DNA of 64,000 bases from JAWKZG01 sp041396125 (GTDB taxonomy: Bacteria > Pseudomonadota > Gammaproteobacteria > Competibacterales > Competibacteraceae): assembly GCA_041396125.1 (NCBI GenBank), contig JAWKZG010000007.1, positions 1 to 64,000 of the forward strand. The letters are read 5' to 3'. Under the pieces are notes generated by a model. That model searched no databases. It saw only the letters and a program-made list of their open reading frames with translations, and was not told where the DNA came from. This document shows, piece after piece, positions 26,553 through 35,869 of this stretch. Position numbers and translations under genes: made by a program. Position 1 is the stretch's first letter. Each line of letters opens with the position of its first letter.

Positions 26553-26883
26553 TTCACTGGTAATACCCGATCTGCTCAGCGGTGCCTGGCGTGATCAATC
26601 TTTCCAGCCGTTTCACGACGGTGTCGAGATCTGCCCGCTGGTGCAGGAGGCCGGCCTAACCACCGCGGCTCTGCTGCGCTATGCACCGGGTGCCTCAGTA
26701 CCGCGCCATCGGCACCGGGGCGGCGAAAGCATTCTGGTACTGGATGGTGCCCAAAGCGACGAACGGGGGCGCTATACCGCTGGTGACTGGGTGCTGAACC
26801 GGACCGGTTCCGAACATGCTGTGTGGTCAGATGAAGGCTGCGTCGTGCTGATCTACTGGCAGCAGCCGGTCGAATTTATCTGA
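26545..26883 (+). CDS. single-domain cupin (ChrR-like)
   Basis: The ATG at 26545 overlaps the previous stop by eight bases; longer upstream starts would lie inside the hydrolase gene. The 112 residues form a cupin with metal ligands in PRHRHRGGESILVLDG (two His, Glu) and a later His in TGSEHAVW. Small cupins in catabolic operons act as isomerases, ligand-binding stabilisers or regulators. No exact function can be given. Confidence 0.75.
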   Translation: MTDSLVIPDLLSGAWRDQSFQPFHDGVEICPLVQEAGLTTAALLRYAPGASVPRHRHRGGESILVLDGAQSDERGRYTAGDWVLNRTGSEHAVWSDEGCVVLIYWQQPVEFI

Positions 26884-26898
26884 TGAGTTTAAGCAAAT

Positions 26899-28719
26899 AT
26901 GCATAATCTGAGTTTTGATATCGCCAGTTTGCATGCAGCCTACGCTGCCGGCACTGCCCCCGCCGATGTAATCCGCGAGTTTTATCACCGTCTCGAAGCG
27001 GTCGACGATCCGGGTATTTTTATCCATCTTGCCACGCAGGAGCAGGCGTTGTCTGAGGTCGCCGCCCTGGGGCCGTTCGATCCGCTCAGCAAACCGCTCT
27101 GGGGTATTCCGTTTGCGGTCAAGGACAATATTGATGTTGCCGGCATGCCGACCACAGCGGCCTGTCCCGCCTATACCTATGAGGCCACAAAGGACGCGGT
27201 AGTGATTGCGGCTCTGCGCCGGGCTGGCGCGATCCCGCTCGGCAAGACCAATCTCGATCAGTTCGCGACCGGTCTGGTCGGCGTGCGTTCACCGTATCCG
27301 ATCCCCAAAAATGCGGTCGATCCGGCGCTGGTACCGGGCGGGTCGAGTTCCGGTTCGGCGGTTGCGGTGGCCCGTGGTCTGGTCAGTTTCGCGCTCGGCA
27401 CCGATACCGCCGGTTCTGGCCGGGTGCCGGCAGCGCTGAACAATATCGTCGGCCTGAAACCGAGTCTCGGTGCAATTTCGGCCACGGGTGTGGTACCGGC
27501 CTGTCGCAGCCTGGATACCGTGTCGATTTTCGCACTGACGGTAGCCGATGCGTACGCCGCTTTCCGGGCCGCCGCCGGGTATGACCCGGACGATCCTTAT
27601 GCGCGCCCGTTCACGCTACCGCCATTGGGTGCCACGCCACCGCAGCTGCGGCTTGGAATTCCCACCCTCGCGAGCCGCAAATTTTTCGACGATACCGTGC
27701 AGGCGGACAGTTTTGCCGCCGCGCTGAAGCAGCTCGAAGGGCTGGGTGCGGAGCTGGTCGAACTGGATTTTACCCCGTTTTATCAGGTGGCCGAACTATT
27801 GTACGAAGGCGCCTGGATCGCCGAGCGCTACGTGGTGCTGGAACAGCTGCTGCACGATACGCCGGAGGTTCTGCATCCGGTCACCCGCCGGATTGTCGAA
27901 CAGGGTGGCCGTCTGAGTGCTGCCGATGCGTTTCGCGGTATGTACCGGCTGGCGGCTTTAAAACGTGAGATCCAGCCGCTGCTGGACCGTGTGAACATGC
28001 TGTGCGTACCCAGTATTCCGACCTTCTACACGCTGGCCGATTTGCAGGCAGACCCGATCGGGCCGAATTCCCGGCTGGGTGTTTATACCAATTTTGTCAA
28101 TCTGCTGGATATGTGCGGCATCGCGGTGCCGACGGCGGCGCGTACGGATGGCCGTCCGGGCAGCATTACTCTGCTGGCTGCTGCCGGACAGGATAGCCAG
28201 GTAGCTGCGCTGGGGTCGCTGTTGCAGCAAAACGCGGACCCTGAACTCGGTGCGACCGGCTGGCAGTTAGCGGAAATGACGCTGCCGGACGCAGCCCAGG
28301 CCCAACCCGGCGAAATCGCGCTGGCGGTGGTCGGTGCGCATCTGTCCGGGCTGCCGCTGAACGGTGAACTGACCCGTCGTGGCGGGCGTTTTTTGCGTTC
28401 CGCTCAGACTGCTCCGAACTATCGGCTGTACCGCCTGGCGGATGGTCCGCCGCTGCGACCGGGACTGGTTCGCCAGGCGCAGGATGGGGCGGCTATCGAG
28501 CTGGAGATCTGGGCGCTGCCAAGTGAACAGTTTGGTGCCTTCATCAGCGCTGTGCCGCAGCCTTTGGGAATCGGCACGCTGACGCTGGCCGATGGCACTC
28601 AGGTGAAAGGGTTTATCTGTGAAAACCAGGGCCTGGACGGGGCCGAAGACATTACCGCCTATGGCGGCTGGCGTAGTTATCTGGCCAGCCGCGAATCTGT
28701 TTCAAAAAGATCATCCTGA
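26899..28719 (+). CDS. atzF: allophanate hydrolase (AtzF-type)
   Basis: The 606 residues match the usual AtzF length. The amidase-signature domain (about 1-440) has Lys75 (FAVKDNID), the serine cluster at 149-152 (GGSSSGSAVAV) and nucleophile Ser173 (TDTAGSGRVPAAL). The C-terminal ~130 residues (EIALAVVGAHLSGLPLNGEL, PNYRLYRLADGPPLRPGL, GFICENQGL) form the allophanate hydrolase C-domain that completes decarboxylation. Product: two ammonia and two CO2 per allophanate. Together with the biuret hydrolase it makes a complete route from biuret to ammonia. Confidence 0.85.
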   Translation: MHNLSFDIASLHAAYAAGTAPADVIREFYHRLEAVDDPGIFIHLATQEQALSEVAALGPFDPLSKPLWGIPFAVKDNIDVAGMPTTAACPAYTYEATKDAVVIAALRRAGAIPLGKTNLDQFATGLVGVRSPYPIPKNAVDPALVPGGSSSGSAVAVARGLVSFALGTDTAGSGRVPAALNNIVGLKPSLGAISATGVVPACRSLDTVSIFALTVADAYAAFRAAAGYDPDDPYARPFTLPPLGATPPQLRLGIPTLASRKFFDDTVQADSFAAALKQLEGLGAELVELDFTPFYQVAELLYEGAWIAERYVVLEQLLHDTPEVLHPVTRRIVEQGGRLSAADAFRGMYRLAALKREIQPLLDRVNMLCVPSIPTFYTLADLQADPIGPNSRLGVYTNFVNLLDMCGIAVPTAARTDGRPGSITLLAAAGQDSQVAALGSLLQQNADPELGATGWQLAEMTLPDAAQAQPGEIALAVVGAHLSGLPLNGELTRRGGRFLRSAQTAPNYRLYRLADGPPLRPGLVRQAQDGAAIELEIWALPSEQFGAFISAVPQPLGIGTLTLADGTQVKGFICENQGLDGAEDITAYGGWRSYLASRESVSKRSS

Positions 28720-28758
28720 TCTTGTGACCGACAATAATTAACGCAATTGGAGATACCA

Positions 28759-30363
28759 ATGCAACGACGTGACTTCCTCAAAAGTACTGCTGTACTGGGA
28801 GCGGGTGCGCTGCCGTTCCTGCGGACTTTACCGGCCAGTGCTGCCAGCAACGGCACGGCTGTCGTGGTGATCGGCCAGACCATCAACAGTCTGGATATTC
28901 ATCGCAGCGGCACTAACCGGCCCAGTTATCAGGTCGCTGTCAATGTGTACGACCGGCTGGTCAGCTTCGGCACCAAGACGCTGCCGGATGGCAGTCTGTC
29001 CTATGATTATTCAGTCATCGAGCCGGAAATCGCCGAAAGCTGGGCGGTAGCCGACGATGGACTGTCGATTACGTTCAAGTTGCGACCCGACGGCGTGTTT
29101 CACGATGGTTCGCCAATTACGGCGCAGGATGTCAAATGGTCGTTCGACCGGGCAGTGACGGTCGGTGGTTTCCCGACCGTGCAGATGAAAGCCGGTTCGC
29201 TGGAAAAACCGGAGCAGTTCGAAGTCATCGATGATCTGACTTTTAAGATTAATCTATTGCATCCGTCCAAGCTGACCCTGCCTGATCTGGCGGTGCCGGT
29301 GCCGATGATCATCAACGCCAAAGTGGCGCAGGCCCATGCCACGGCGGATGATCCCTGGGCGACCGAATATCTGCATACCACGCCCGCCGGTTCCGGCGCA
29401 TTCAAGGTGTTGCGCTGGGAGCCGGGCCAACAGCTGGTGTATGAGCGTAACGATGCCTGGACCTCCGGGCCGCTGCCTGGCGTGAAGCGGGTGATTGTGC
29501 GGGAGGTGCCGAGTCCGGCCACGCGCCGGGCGCTGTTCGAGCGCGGCGATGTGCAGATGTCGTTCAATATGCCGAACAAAGATGCCAAAGAGCTTGGTGA
29601 TAAGGACGGGCTGACGGTCAGCACCACCCCGATTGAGAACGCTATTTATTGTCTCAATCCCAATCTGGCTTTCGAGCCGTTCCAGGACAAACGGGTGCGG
29701 CAGGCTATCGCCTGGGCGGTGCCTTACGAGGACGTGTTTCAGACTTCGGCCTATGGGCGCGGGGTGCCAATGTGGGGCGGCCAATCGGCCAGTCCGGCGG
29801 ATATCGCCTGGCCGCAGCCGTTTCCGTACAGTACCGATCTGGATAAAGCCAAAGCCTTGCTGGAAGAAGCCGGTTATGGGGCGGGATTCGAGGTGCCGTT
29901 TTCGATCTCGCTGGCGCAGGCGGACTGGATGGAGCCGGCAGCACTGCTGATCCAGGAAAATCTGGCGAAAATCGGTATTACCGCACCCATCGACAAAATT
30001 CCTGGTGCCAACTGGCGCACTGCCTCGCTGGTGGAAAAACGCCTGCCGCTGCATCTGGAAACCTTCGGTGGCTGGCTGAATTACCCCTGCTATTATTTCT
30101 TCTGGGCCTATCTGGAAGGGCATCTGTTCAATTCCTCGAATTATCGCAACGAGGAAATCGAAACCCTGACCGCCGAAACGCTGCACCTGCCGGTGGATCA
30201 TCCGGACTACGCGCCGAAGATCAAGCGCATGATCGAGATCGCCTGGGATGAGGTGCCGCGCATCGCATTGTGGCAACCGGCGCTGAATGTCGGCACCCGC
30301 AATCTGGAAGGCTACGAATACTGGTTTCACCGCCAGCTCGATGCCCGCAGTCTGCGTGGCTGA
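28759..30363 (+). CDS. peptide/opine-type ABC substrate-binding protein (SBP_bac_5)
   Basis: The ATG at 28759 sits behind TTGGAGATACCA; the in-frame TTG at 28747 is rejected. The Tat signal is MQRRDFLKSTAVLGAG. The mature protein has the Dpp/Opp pattern (IEPEIAESWAVADDGLSITF, VFHDGSPITAQDVKWSFDRA, NLAFEPFQDKRVRQAIAWAV). It is the first gene of an SBP-permease-permease-ATPase set. Next to biuret and allophanate genes it could bind an oligomeric ureide or amino compound rather than peptides. Ligand unknown. Confidence 0.85.
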   Translation: MQRRDFLKSTAVLGAGALPFLRTLPASAASNGTAVVVIGQTINSLDIHRSGTNRPSYQVAVNVYDRLVSFGTKTLPDGSLSYDYSVIEPEIAESWAVADDGLSITFKLRPDGVFHDGSPITAQDVKWSFDRAVTVGGFPTVQMKAGSLEKPEQFEVIDDLTFKINLLHPSKLTLPDLAVPVPMIINAKVAQAHATADDPWATEYLHTTPAGSGAFKVLRWEPGQQLVYERNDAWTSGPLPGVKRVIVREVPSPATRRALFERGDVQMSFNMPNKDAKELGDKDGLTVSTTPIENAIYCLNPNLAFEPFQDKRVRQAIAWAVPYEDVFQTSAYGRGVPMWGGQSASPADIAWPQPFPYSTDLDKAKALLEEAGYGAGFEVPFSISLAQADWMEPAALLIQENLAKIGITAPIDKIPGANWRTASLVEKRLPLHLETFGGWLNYPCYYFFWAYLEGHLFNSSNYRNEEIETLTAETLHLPVDHPDYAPKIKRMIEIAWDEVPRIALWQPALNVGTRNLEGYEYWFHRQLDARSLRG

Positions 30364-30369
30364 AGCGTC

Positions 30370-31401
30370 GTGAATTTGCCTGTTGGACCCCGTACCCGGC
30401 TGATTCTGCAGCGCGTGCTGCAGGCGCTGCCCGCGCTGCTGGGCGTGGTCGTGGTCAGTTTTATTCTGACGCGTGCGTTGCCGGGCGATCCGGCGGCGTA
30501 TTTCGCCGGACCGGCAGCGACCGCCGAGTCGATCGCCGAGATCCGCACCACGCTGGGGCTGGACCGTTCCTGGCCAGAGCAGTTCGTCGTTTATGTGGTC
30601 GATCTGTTGCAGGGCGATCTGGGGCAAAGCCTGTCAACCGGCCAGCCGGTACTCGCTGAATTGCTGCGTCGCCTGCCGGCCTCGCTGGAACTGACGCTCA
30701 CCGCTTTGTTGTTATCCTGCCTGATCGCGCTGCCGCTCGGTATCGCAGCAGCCGTGCACCAGGGCAGCTGGATAGATCACGCCTGCCGGGTGCTGGTCAC
30801 AGCGGGGGTATCGCTGCCGACGTTTTTTACCGGCATCGCGTTGGTATACGTCTTTTATTACCTGCTCGGCTGGGCACCGTCGCCGCTGGGGCGGCTGGAT
30901 TTTATCTATCTTTCACCCCCTGAGGTGACCGGTTTTTATGTGCTGGATGCGTTACTGGCCGGTGATACGGAAACCGCCTGGGGCGCGTTGCGTCAACTCG
31001 CCTTACCAGCTATCACGCTGGCGCTGTTTACCCTGGCACCGCTGGCGCGAATGGCGCGGGCGGCGATGCTGCAGGCGCTGTCGTCCGACTATATCCGCAC
31101 TGCACGGGCCGCTGGTCTGGGGGAACGACAAATCGTCTACGGTTATGCGTTCCGCAATGCCATGCTGCCGGTAGTCACAACGCTGGGCATGGTGTTTTCG
31201 TTTACGCTGGGGGCCAATGTACTGGTCGAGAAAGTGTTCGCCTGGCCGGGCATCGGTTCCTACGCGGTGGAAGCCCTGGTGGTGTCGGATTACGCCGCTG
31301 TACAGGGTTTTGTACTGGCGATGGCGCTGCTGTTCGTATTGCTGAATCTGCTTATCGATGTGATTTACACCCTGATCGACCCACGTACTGCGGACGCCTG
31401 A
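30370..31401 (+). CDS. DppB-type ABC permease
   Basis: GTG start six bases after the SBP stop. The 343 residues include the N-terminal FILTRALPGDPAAYFAGP signature of DppB/OppB and the coupling motif SDYIRTARAAGLGERQIVYG, with six hydrophobic segments. It forms the membrane channel with the next gene product. Confidence 0.9.
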   Translation: MNLPVGPRTRLILQRVLQALPALLGVVVVSFILTRALPGDPAAYFAGPAATAESIAEIRTTLGLDRSWPEQFVVYVVDLLQGDLGQSLSTGQPVLAELLRRLPASLELTLTALLLSCLIALPLGIAAAVHQGSWIDHACRVLVTAGVSLPTFFTGIALVYVFYYLLGWAPSPLGRLDFIYLSPPEVTGFYVLDALLAGDTETAWGALRQLALPAITLALFTLAPLARMARAAMLQALSSDYIRTARAAGLGERQIVYGYAFRNAMLPVVTTLGMVFSFTLGANVLVEKVFAWPGIGSYAVEALVVSDYAAVQGFVLAMALLFVLLNLLIDVIYTLIDPRTADA

Positions 31402-31404
31402 ACC

Positions 31405-32286
31405 ATGAGTGATATAGCGCATCAAGTTACCGTCAGCAGCGGCCAGAGCTGGTTTTCGCATGCGGCTTATGTGCTGCGCGAAAACCCGATCACAGCGCTG
31501 GCGTTCGGGCTTTTCTTCCTGTTACTGGTGCTGGCCTTGTTCGGTTCAGCGCTGGCTCCTTACGACCCGCTGGCCTCGAACGCTGCGCAGGCGCTGATGC
31601 CGCCATCCGCGGCGCACTGGTTCGGCACCGATCATCTGGGGCGGGATGTGTTTTCGCGGGTACTGGTCGCGACCCGGCTGGATCTGATGATCTCGGTTGC
31701 AGCCGTAGCGCTGTCTTTTGTCGGCGGTGCCTGTCTCGGCGCGGCAGCGGGTTACTGGGGCGGCTGGTTTGATGTGGTCAGTGGTCGTTTGATCGATACC
31801 ATCATGGCCTTTCCGCTGTTCGTGCTGGCCATGGGCATCGTCGCGGCACTGGGCAATACGGTGGAAAACATTATTTACGCCACCGCAATTATCAATCTGC
31901 CGTTTTACGCCCGCGTCGCTCGCGCCGAGGTGCGAATTCGTCGCGCTGCGGGTTTCGCCCAGGCGGCCCGACTGGCGGGTAATTCCGATCTGCGGGTACT
32001 GGCGCTGCATATTTTCCCCAACACCCTGCCGCCGATGATGGTGCAGGTTTCGCTGAATATGGGCTGGGCCATTCTGAACGCAGCCGGGCTGTCGTTCATT
32101 GGTCTGGGGGTGCGACCACCGACGCCGGAGTGGGGCATCATGGTCGCTGAGGGCGCGAATTTTGTGGTATCCGGGGAGTGGTGGCTGGCGCTGTTTCCGG
32201 GGCTGGCGCTGATGCTCGCCGTGTTTACCTTTAATCTGCTGGGCGACGGGCTGCGCGATCTGGTCGATCCGCGCCAGAGGACCTGA
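31405..32286 (+). CDS. DppC-type ABC permease
   Basis: The 293 residues start after a three-base gap. The N-terminal helix and the segment LAPYDPLASNAAQALMPPSA are followed by HWFGTDHLGRDVFSRVLVAT, a hallmark of DppC/OppC permeases. The coupling region is AAGFAQAARLAGNSDLRVLA. Partner of the preceding DppB-type subunit. Confidence 0.9.
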   Translation: MSDIAHQVTVSSGQSWFSHAAYVLRENPITALAFGLFFLLLVLALFGSALAPYDPLASNAAQALMPPSAAHWFGTDHLGRDVFSRVLVATRLDLMISVAAVALSFVGGACLGAAAGYWGGWFDVVSGRLIDTIMAFPLFVLAMGIVAALGNTVENIIYATAIINLPFYARVARAEVRIRRAAGFAQAARLAGNSDLRVLALHIFPNTLPPMMVQVSLNMGWAILNAAGLSFIGLGVRPPTPEWGIMVAEGANFVVSGEWWLALFPGLALMLAVFTFNLLGDGLRDLVDPRQRT

Positions 32287-32287
32287 T

Positions 32288-33964
32288 GTGATTCTCGAAG
32301 TCAATAAATTACGGGTCAGTTTTAACACCCGGCGCGGTCTTGTGCAGGCAGTGCGCGGCGCGGATTTTGAGCTGGCCAAGGGTGAAAGCCTGGGCATTGT
32401 CGGTGAAAGCGGTTCCGGCAAGTCGGTCACGTCTTACGCGATTATGCGCATTCTGGATCGGGGCGGGCGTATCGACGAGGGTGAAATCCGCTTCGACGGG
32501 ATCGATCTGCGCCGCGCCACCCGACGCGATATGCGGGATATTCGGGGCCGTGAAATCTCGATGGTGTTTCAGAATCCGCGCGCCGCGCTGAACCCGATCC
32601 GCAAGATCGGCAAACAGCTGGAAGATGTGCTGCGCCGGCATGCCCGTGTGGCTCGCAGCGAAGCTCGTGCGGCGGCAATTGAAGCCCTGCGTGCAGTGCG
32701 CCTCAGTGCGCCGGAGCAGCGCTACCATGCTTATCCGTTCGAGCTGTCCGGCGGCATGTGCCAGCGGGTGGTGATTGCACTCGCGCTGGCCTGCGAGCCA
32801 CGTTTGCTGATCGCCGATGAGCCGACCACCGGGCTGGATGTCACTACCCAGAAAACCGTCATGGATCTGCTGGCTGAACTGACCCGCGCCCGCGGTATGA
32901 GCTCGATTCTGATCACCCACGACCTGGGGCTGGCAGCGCAGTACTGCGACCGGATTGTCGTGATGAAAGACGGTGACGTAGTCGAGCAGGGCACAGCGGA
33001 AGCCTTGTTCAGCGCACCCCGTCATGCCTATACGCGGCAGCTGATGCGGGCTACGCCACGGCCGGGTGGCCGGGTCGGTGAATTGCTCGATCCGCCGCTC
33101 GAAGAACCGCCTCGTCCGGCGTTGGGTGCACCCTTGCTCACCGTGCGACAGCTGTGCAAAACCTTTGGCAGCGGTGAGCAAGCTGTAACCGCGGTCGATA
33201 ATATTTCGTTTACGCTGGCGGCGGGCGAAACCCTGGGTCTGGTGGGCGAATCGGGCTGTGGCAAATCGACCCTGTCGGCCATGATTATGCGATTGCTTGA
33301 TCCCAGCAGCGGTGAGGTACTGCTGCACGGGGACGCACTGACCGACACGCCGGCCGCCCGGTTCGCTCGCGATCCGCGCCGTGGTGCGCTGCAGATGGTA
33401 TTTCAGGATGCTACCGACAGCCTCAATCCGCGCTTTACCGCCCGCCAGTCGATTGCCGATCCGATTCGCCGTCTGACCAAAGAAAACCCCAAACAGCGGG
33501 TGGCCGAGCTGGCCGAGCAGGTGGGTTTGCCGCTGCCGCTGCTGGATCGTTTTCCGCATCAGCTGTCCGGCGGTCAGAAAGCGCGGGTCGGGATTGCCCG
33601 AGCGCTGGCTTCACGGCCGCAAGTGCTGATCCTGGATGAACCGACCGCCGCGCTGGATGTGTCCATTCAGGCAGTAGTGCTGAATCTGCTGGCGGCCTTG
33701 CGGGCCGAACTCGGCGTCAGTTATCTGTTTGTCAGTCACGATCTGCATGTGGTGCGGCTATTGTGTGATCGAGTGATCGTGATGCGTCAGGGCCGGATTG
33801 TCGAGCAGGGGCCGACCGAACAGTTGCTGGCAGCCCCGACGGACGACTATGCCAAAACATTATTGGCCGCTACGCCGCAACCGCCGGGGCTTAGCAGCAC
33901 GCTGTACCAGCCGGTACTTACTGATCCTGCAAATAATCCTGCGGCTGGGGAGGCTGCAGCCTGA
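32288..33964 (+). CDS. fused DppD-DppF-type ABC ATPase
   Basis: GTG start, 558 residues with two complete ATPase modules. Module 1: Walker A GESGSGKSVTSYAI, signature LSGGMCQRV, Walker B LLIADEPTTGLD. Module 2: GESGCGKSTLSAMIM, LSGGQKARVGIARAL, LILDEPTAALDV. In most systems the two are separate genes; the fusion is common in Rhizobium-like glutathione and opine importers (GsiA type). It completes the four-gene transporter. Confidence 0.9.
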   Translation: MILEVNKLRVSFNTRRGLVQAVRGADFELAKGESLGIVGESGSGKSVTSYAIMRILDRGGRIDEGEIRFDGIDLRRATRRDMRDIRGREISMVFQNPRAALNPIRKIGKQLEDVLRRHARVARSEARAAAIEALRAVRLSAPEQRYHAYPFELSGGMCQRVVIALALACEPRLLIADEPTTGLDVTTQKTVMDLLAELTRARGMSSILITHDLGLAAQYCDRIVVMKDGDVVEQGTAEALFSAPRHAYTRQLMRATPRPGGRVGELLDPPLEEPPRPALGAPLLTVRQLCKTFGSGEQAVTAVDNISFTLAAGETLGLVGESGCGKSTLSAMIMRLLDPSSGEVLLHGDALTDTPAARFARDPRRGALQMVFQDATDSLNPRFTARQSIADPIRRLTKENPKQRVAELAEQVGLPLPLLDRFPHQLSGGQKARVGIARALASRPQVLILDEPTAALDVSIQAVVLNLLAALRAELGVSYLFVSHDLHVVRLLCDRVIVMRQGRIVEQGPTEQLLAAPTDDYAKTLLAATPQPPGLSSTLYQPVLTDPANNPAAGEAAA

Positions 33965-34043
33965 TAGGCTGCCTGTTGACAGCTTTCCGCGCCTTGTGTC
34001 ATTAAGGGCGGCACATTAGCCGTTACAGACATGAGGAAACCGG

Positions 34044-35060
34044 ATGAACAATATGCTGAGTCGCCGCCAGATGCTGGCTGGATTGGGGGCTGTTGCCGCT
34101 GCTGGCAGTCTGGGCCTGCCGGCCTGGGCGAATACCAAAATCAAGGTGGGCGCGTTGCGCTTTACCAGCCATGCACCGACCTTCGTCGCGCTGGAGCGCG
34201 GTTATTTCAAAGAAGCCGGTCTGGATGTTGAGCTGACGTTTTTTCAGGCGGCTCAGCCGATGGCGGTTGCAATTGCCTCGGGCGATATCGACTATGCGGT
34301 CACCGCTATTTCCGGTGGCCTGATCAGTCTGGCCGAAAAAGGGGCGATCAAAGTCATCGGCGGTGCGCTGAGCGAAGAAAAAGGCATCGACGGCAATTTG
34401 ATTCTGGCCGCTAATACGGCCTTCGAGGCCGGTCTGACAACCCCTGCCCAGCTGGATGGCAAAACCTTCGGGATTACCCAGGCAGGCTCGTCGTTTCACT
34501 ATATGGGTGCCAAAATCGCTGCCGCTGAGGGTGTGCAGCTGAAATTCAAACCCTTGCAGAAAGTCGGTGCGGTGATCGGTGCGCTGAAAACCGGTCAGAT
34601 CGACGCCTGGGCTATCGTGCCGCATATTGGCAAAGCTTTGGCGGGGGCCGATGCGGTCAAAGTGATCGGCAAAGTGGCTGATTATCTGCCGGATTATCAG
34701 GTGACGACGGTGTTCACGTCCACTGCCAATGCTACTCAGGAACGCGCCAGAACAGCAGCTTTTCTGAGCGCGTTTGCGCGCGGCGCAGAGGACTTCAATG
34801 CGGCGCTGGTCGACCGGACTGCCGGTGACGAGGCTGCCGAGGCGATGGCCCGGCTGATCCATAATTATGTCTACACCGATCGCCCCTACGAAAAAGCCCG
34901 TGGCCCGATTATTAACGGTGCGATGCGGATCAATAAAGGGGCGGCGCTGAACCTGGCCTCGGTGCAGGATCAACTGGACTGGTTCAAGGCGGAAGGTCTG
35001 GTGAAAGACAGTATCACCCTGGATACGCTGGTCGATACCTCGTATGTCGCCACGCAATAA
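34044..35060 (+). CDS. NMT1/SsuA-type ABC substrate-binding protein
   Basis: ATG behind GAGGAAACCGG. The Tat-like signal is LSRRQMLAGLGAVAAAGSLG. The mature protein KVGALRFTSHAPTFVALERG, YFKEAGLDVELTFFQAAQPM, ASGDIDYAVTAISGGLI is typical of the NMT1/SsuA/TauA-like family that binds sulfonates, nitrate-like anions, thiamin precursors or riboflavin. It follows a 79-base gap after the preceding transporter. Ligand unknown. Confidence 0.85.
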   Translation: MNNMLSRRQMLAGLGAVAAAGSLGLPAWANTKIKVGALRFTSHAPTFVALERGYFKEAGLDVELTFFQAAQPMAVAIASGDIDYAVTAISGGLISLAEKGAIKVIGGALSEEKGIDGNLILAANTAFEAGLTTPAQLDGKTFGITQAGSSFHYMGAKIAAAEGVQLKFKPLQKVGAVIGALKTGQIDAWAIVPHIGKALAGADAVKVIGKVADYLPDYQVTTVFTSTANATQERARTAAFLSAFARGAEDFNAALVDRTAGDEAAEAMARLIHNYVYTDRPYEKARGPIINGAMRINKGAALNLASVQDQLDWFKAEGLVKDSITLDTLVDTSYVATQ

Positions 35061-35101
35061 CAAAATAGCGAGGTTTCAGATCGGCAGCGGGGAAGCAAGC
35101 T

Positions 35102-35869
35102 GTGCATCTGAAAATCGATAATATCTCGCACCGCTACGGGGCGACCGAGGTATTGCGGGATATTTCGCTGGATATTCCGGCCGGGCAGATTGTCTGTCTG
35201 GTCGGCCCGTCCGGTTGTGGCAAGTCCACCCTGCTACGCTTTATTGGCGGCCTGGAACGGCCCGATGCCGGTACGGTGTTGCAGATTGGTGAGCCACCGG
35301 CGCAAAGTCTCAACCCGCTCACCTTCGTTTTCCAGCATTTTGCGCTGCTGCCCTGGCGCAGCGTGGCGGGGAATATCTCGCTGGTGCTGGAAGACCACGG
35401 CATACGTGGCGCTGAGGTGAAAAAAATTATCGCTGATGTGCTGGCCCGGACCCGGCTGTCGGATTTTGCCAACGCCTTGCCAAAGCAGCTTTCCGGTGGC
35501 ATGAAACAGCGCGTTGCACTGGCCCGTGCGCTGGCGGTCAATCCGGCGGTTATGTTACTGGACGAACCGCTGTCAGCGCTCGACAGCCAGACCCGTGAGT
35601 TGTTGATGGACGATCTGGTGGCGCTCTGGACGCGCACACCGTTCACCGCAGTCTATGTCACGCATAATCTGCATGAGGCCGTCCGGCTGGGTCATCGGAT
35701 TGTGGTGTTGTCGCGCCGTCCCGGCCGGATTCGGGAGATTGTCGATATCACAACGCCTTTAAGCCGCCGTGACCCGGACACGACCGAACTGATTGCCTGT
35801 CAGCGCCAGCTCTGGTCGTTGTTGCGTGAAGACGCGCTGGCCGCAGAACAGGAGCTGACCGATGTCTGA
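35102..35869 (+). CDS. SsuB/TauB-type ABC ATPase
   Basis: GTG start, 255 residues. Walker A GPSGCGKSTLLRFIGGL, Q-loop FQHFALLPWRSVAGN, signature LSGGMKQRVALARAL, Walker B VMLLDEPLSALD and the THNLHEAVRLGHRIVVL switch region identify the nitrate/sulfonate/taurine ATPase class. It overlaps the next permease by eight bases. Confidence 0.9.
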   Translation: MHLKIDNISHRYGATEVLRDISLDIPAGQIVCLVGPSGCGKSTLLRFIGGLERPDAGTVLQIGEPPAQSLNPLTFVFQHFALLPWRSVAGNISLVLEDHGIRGAEVKKIIADVLARTRLSDFANALPKQLSGGMKQRVALARALAVNPAVMLLDEPLSALDSQTRELLMDDLVALWTRTPFTAVYVTHNLHEAVRLGHRIVVLSRRPGRIREIVDITTPLSRRDPDTTELIACQRQLWSLLREDALAAEQELTDV

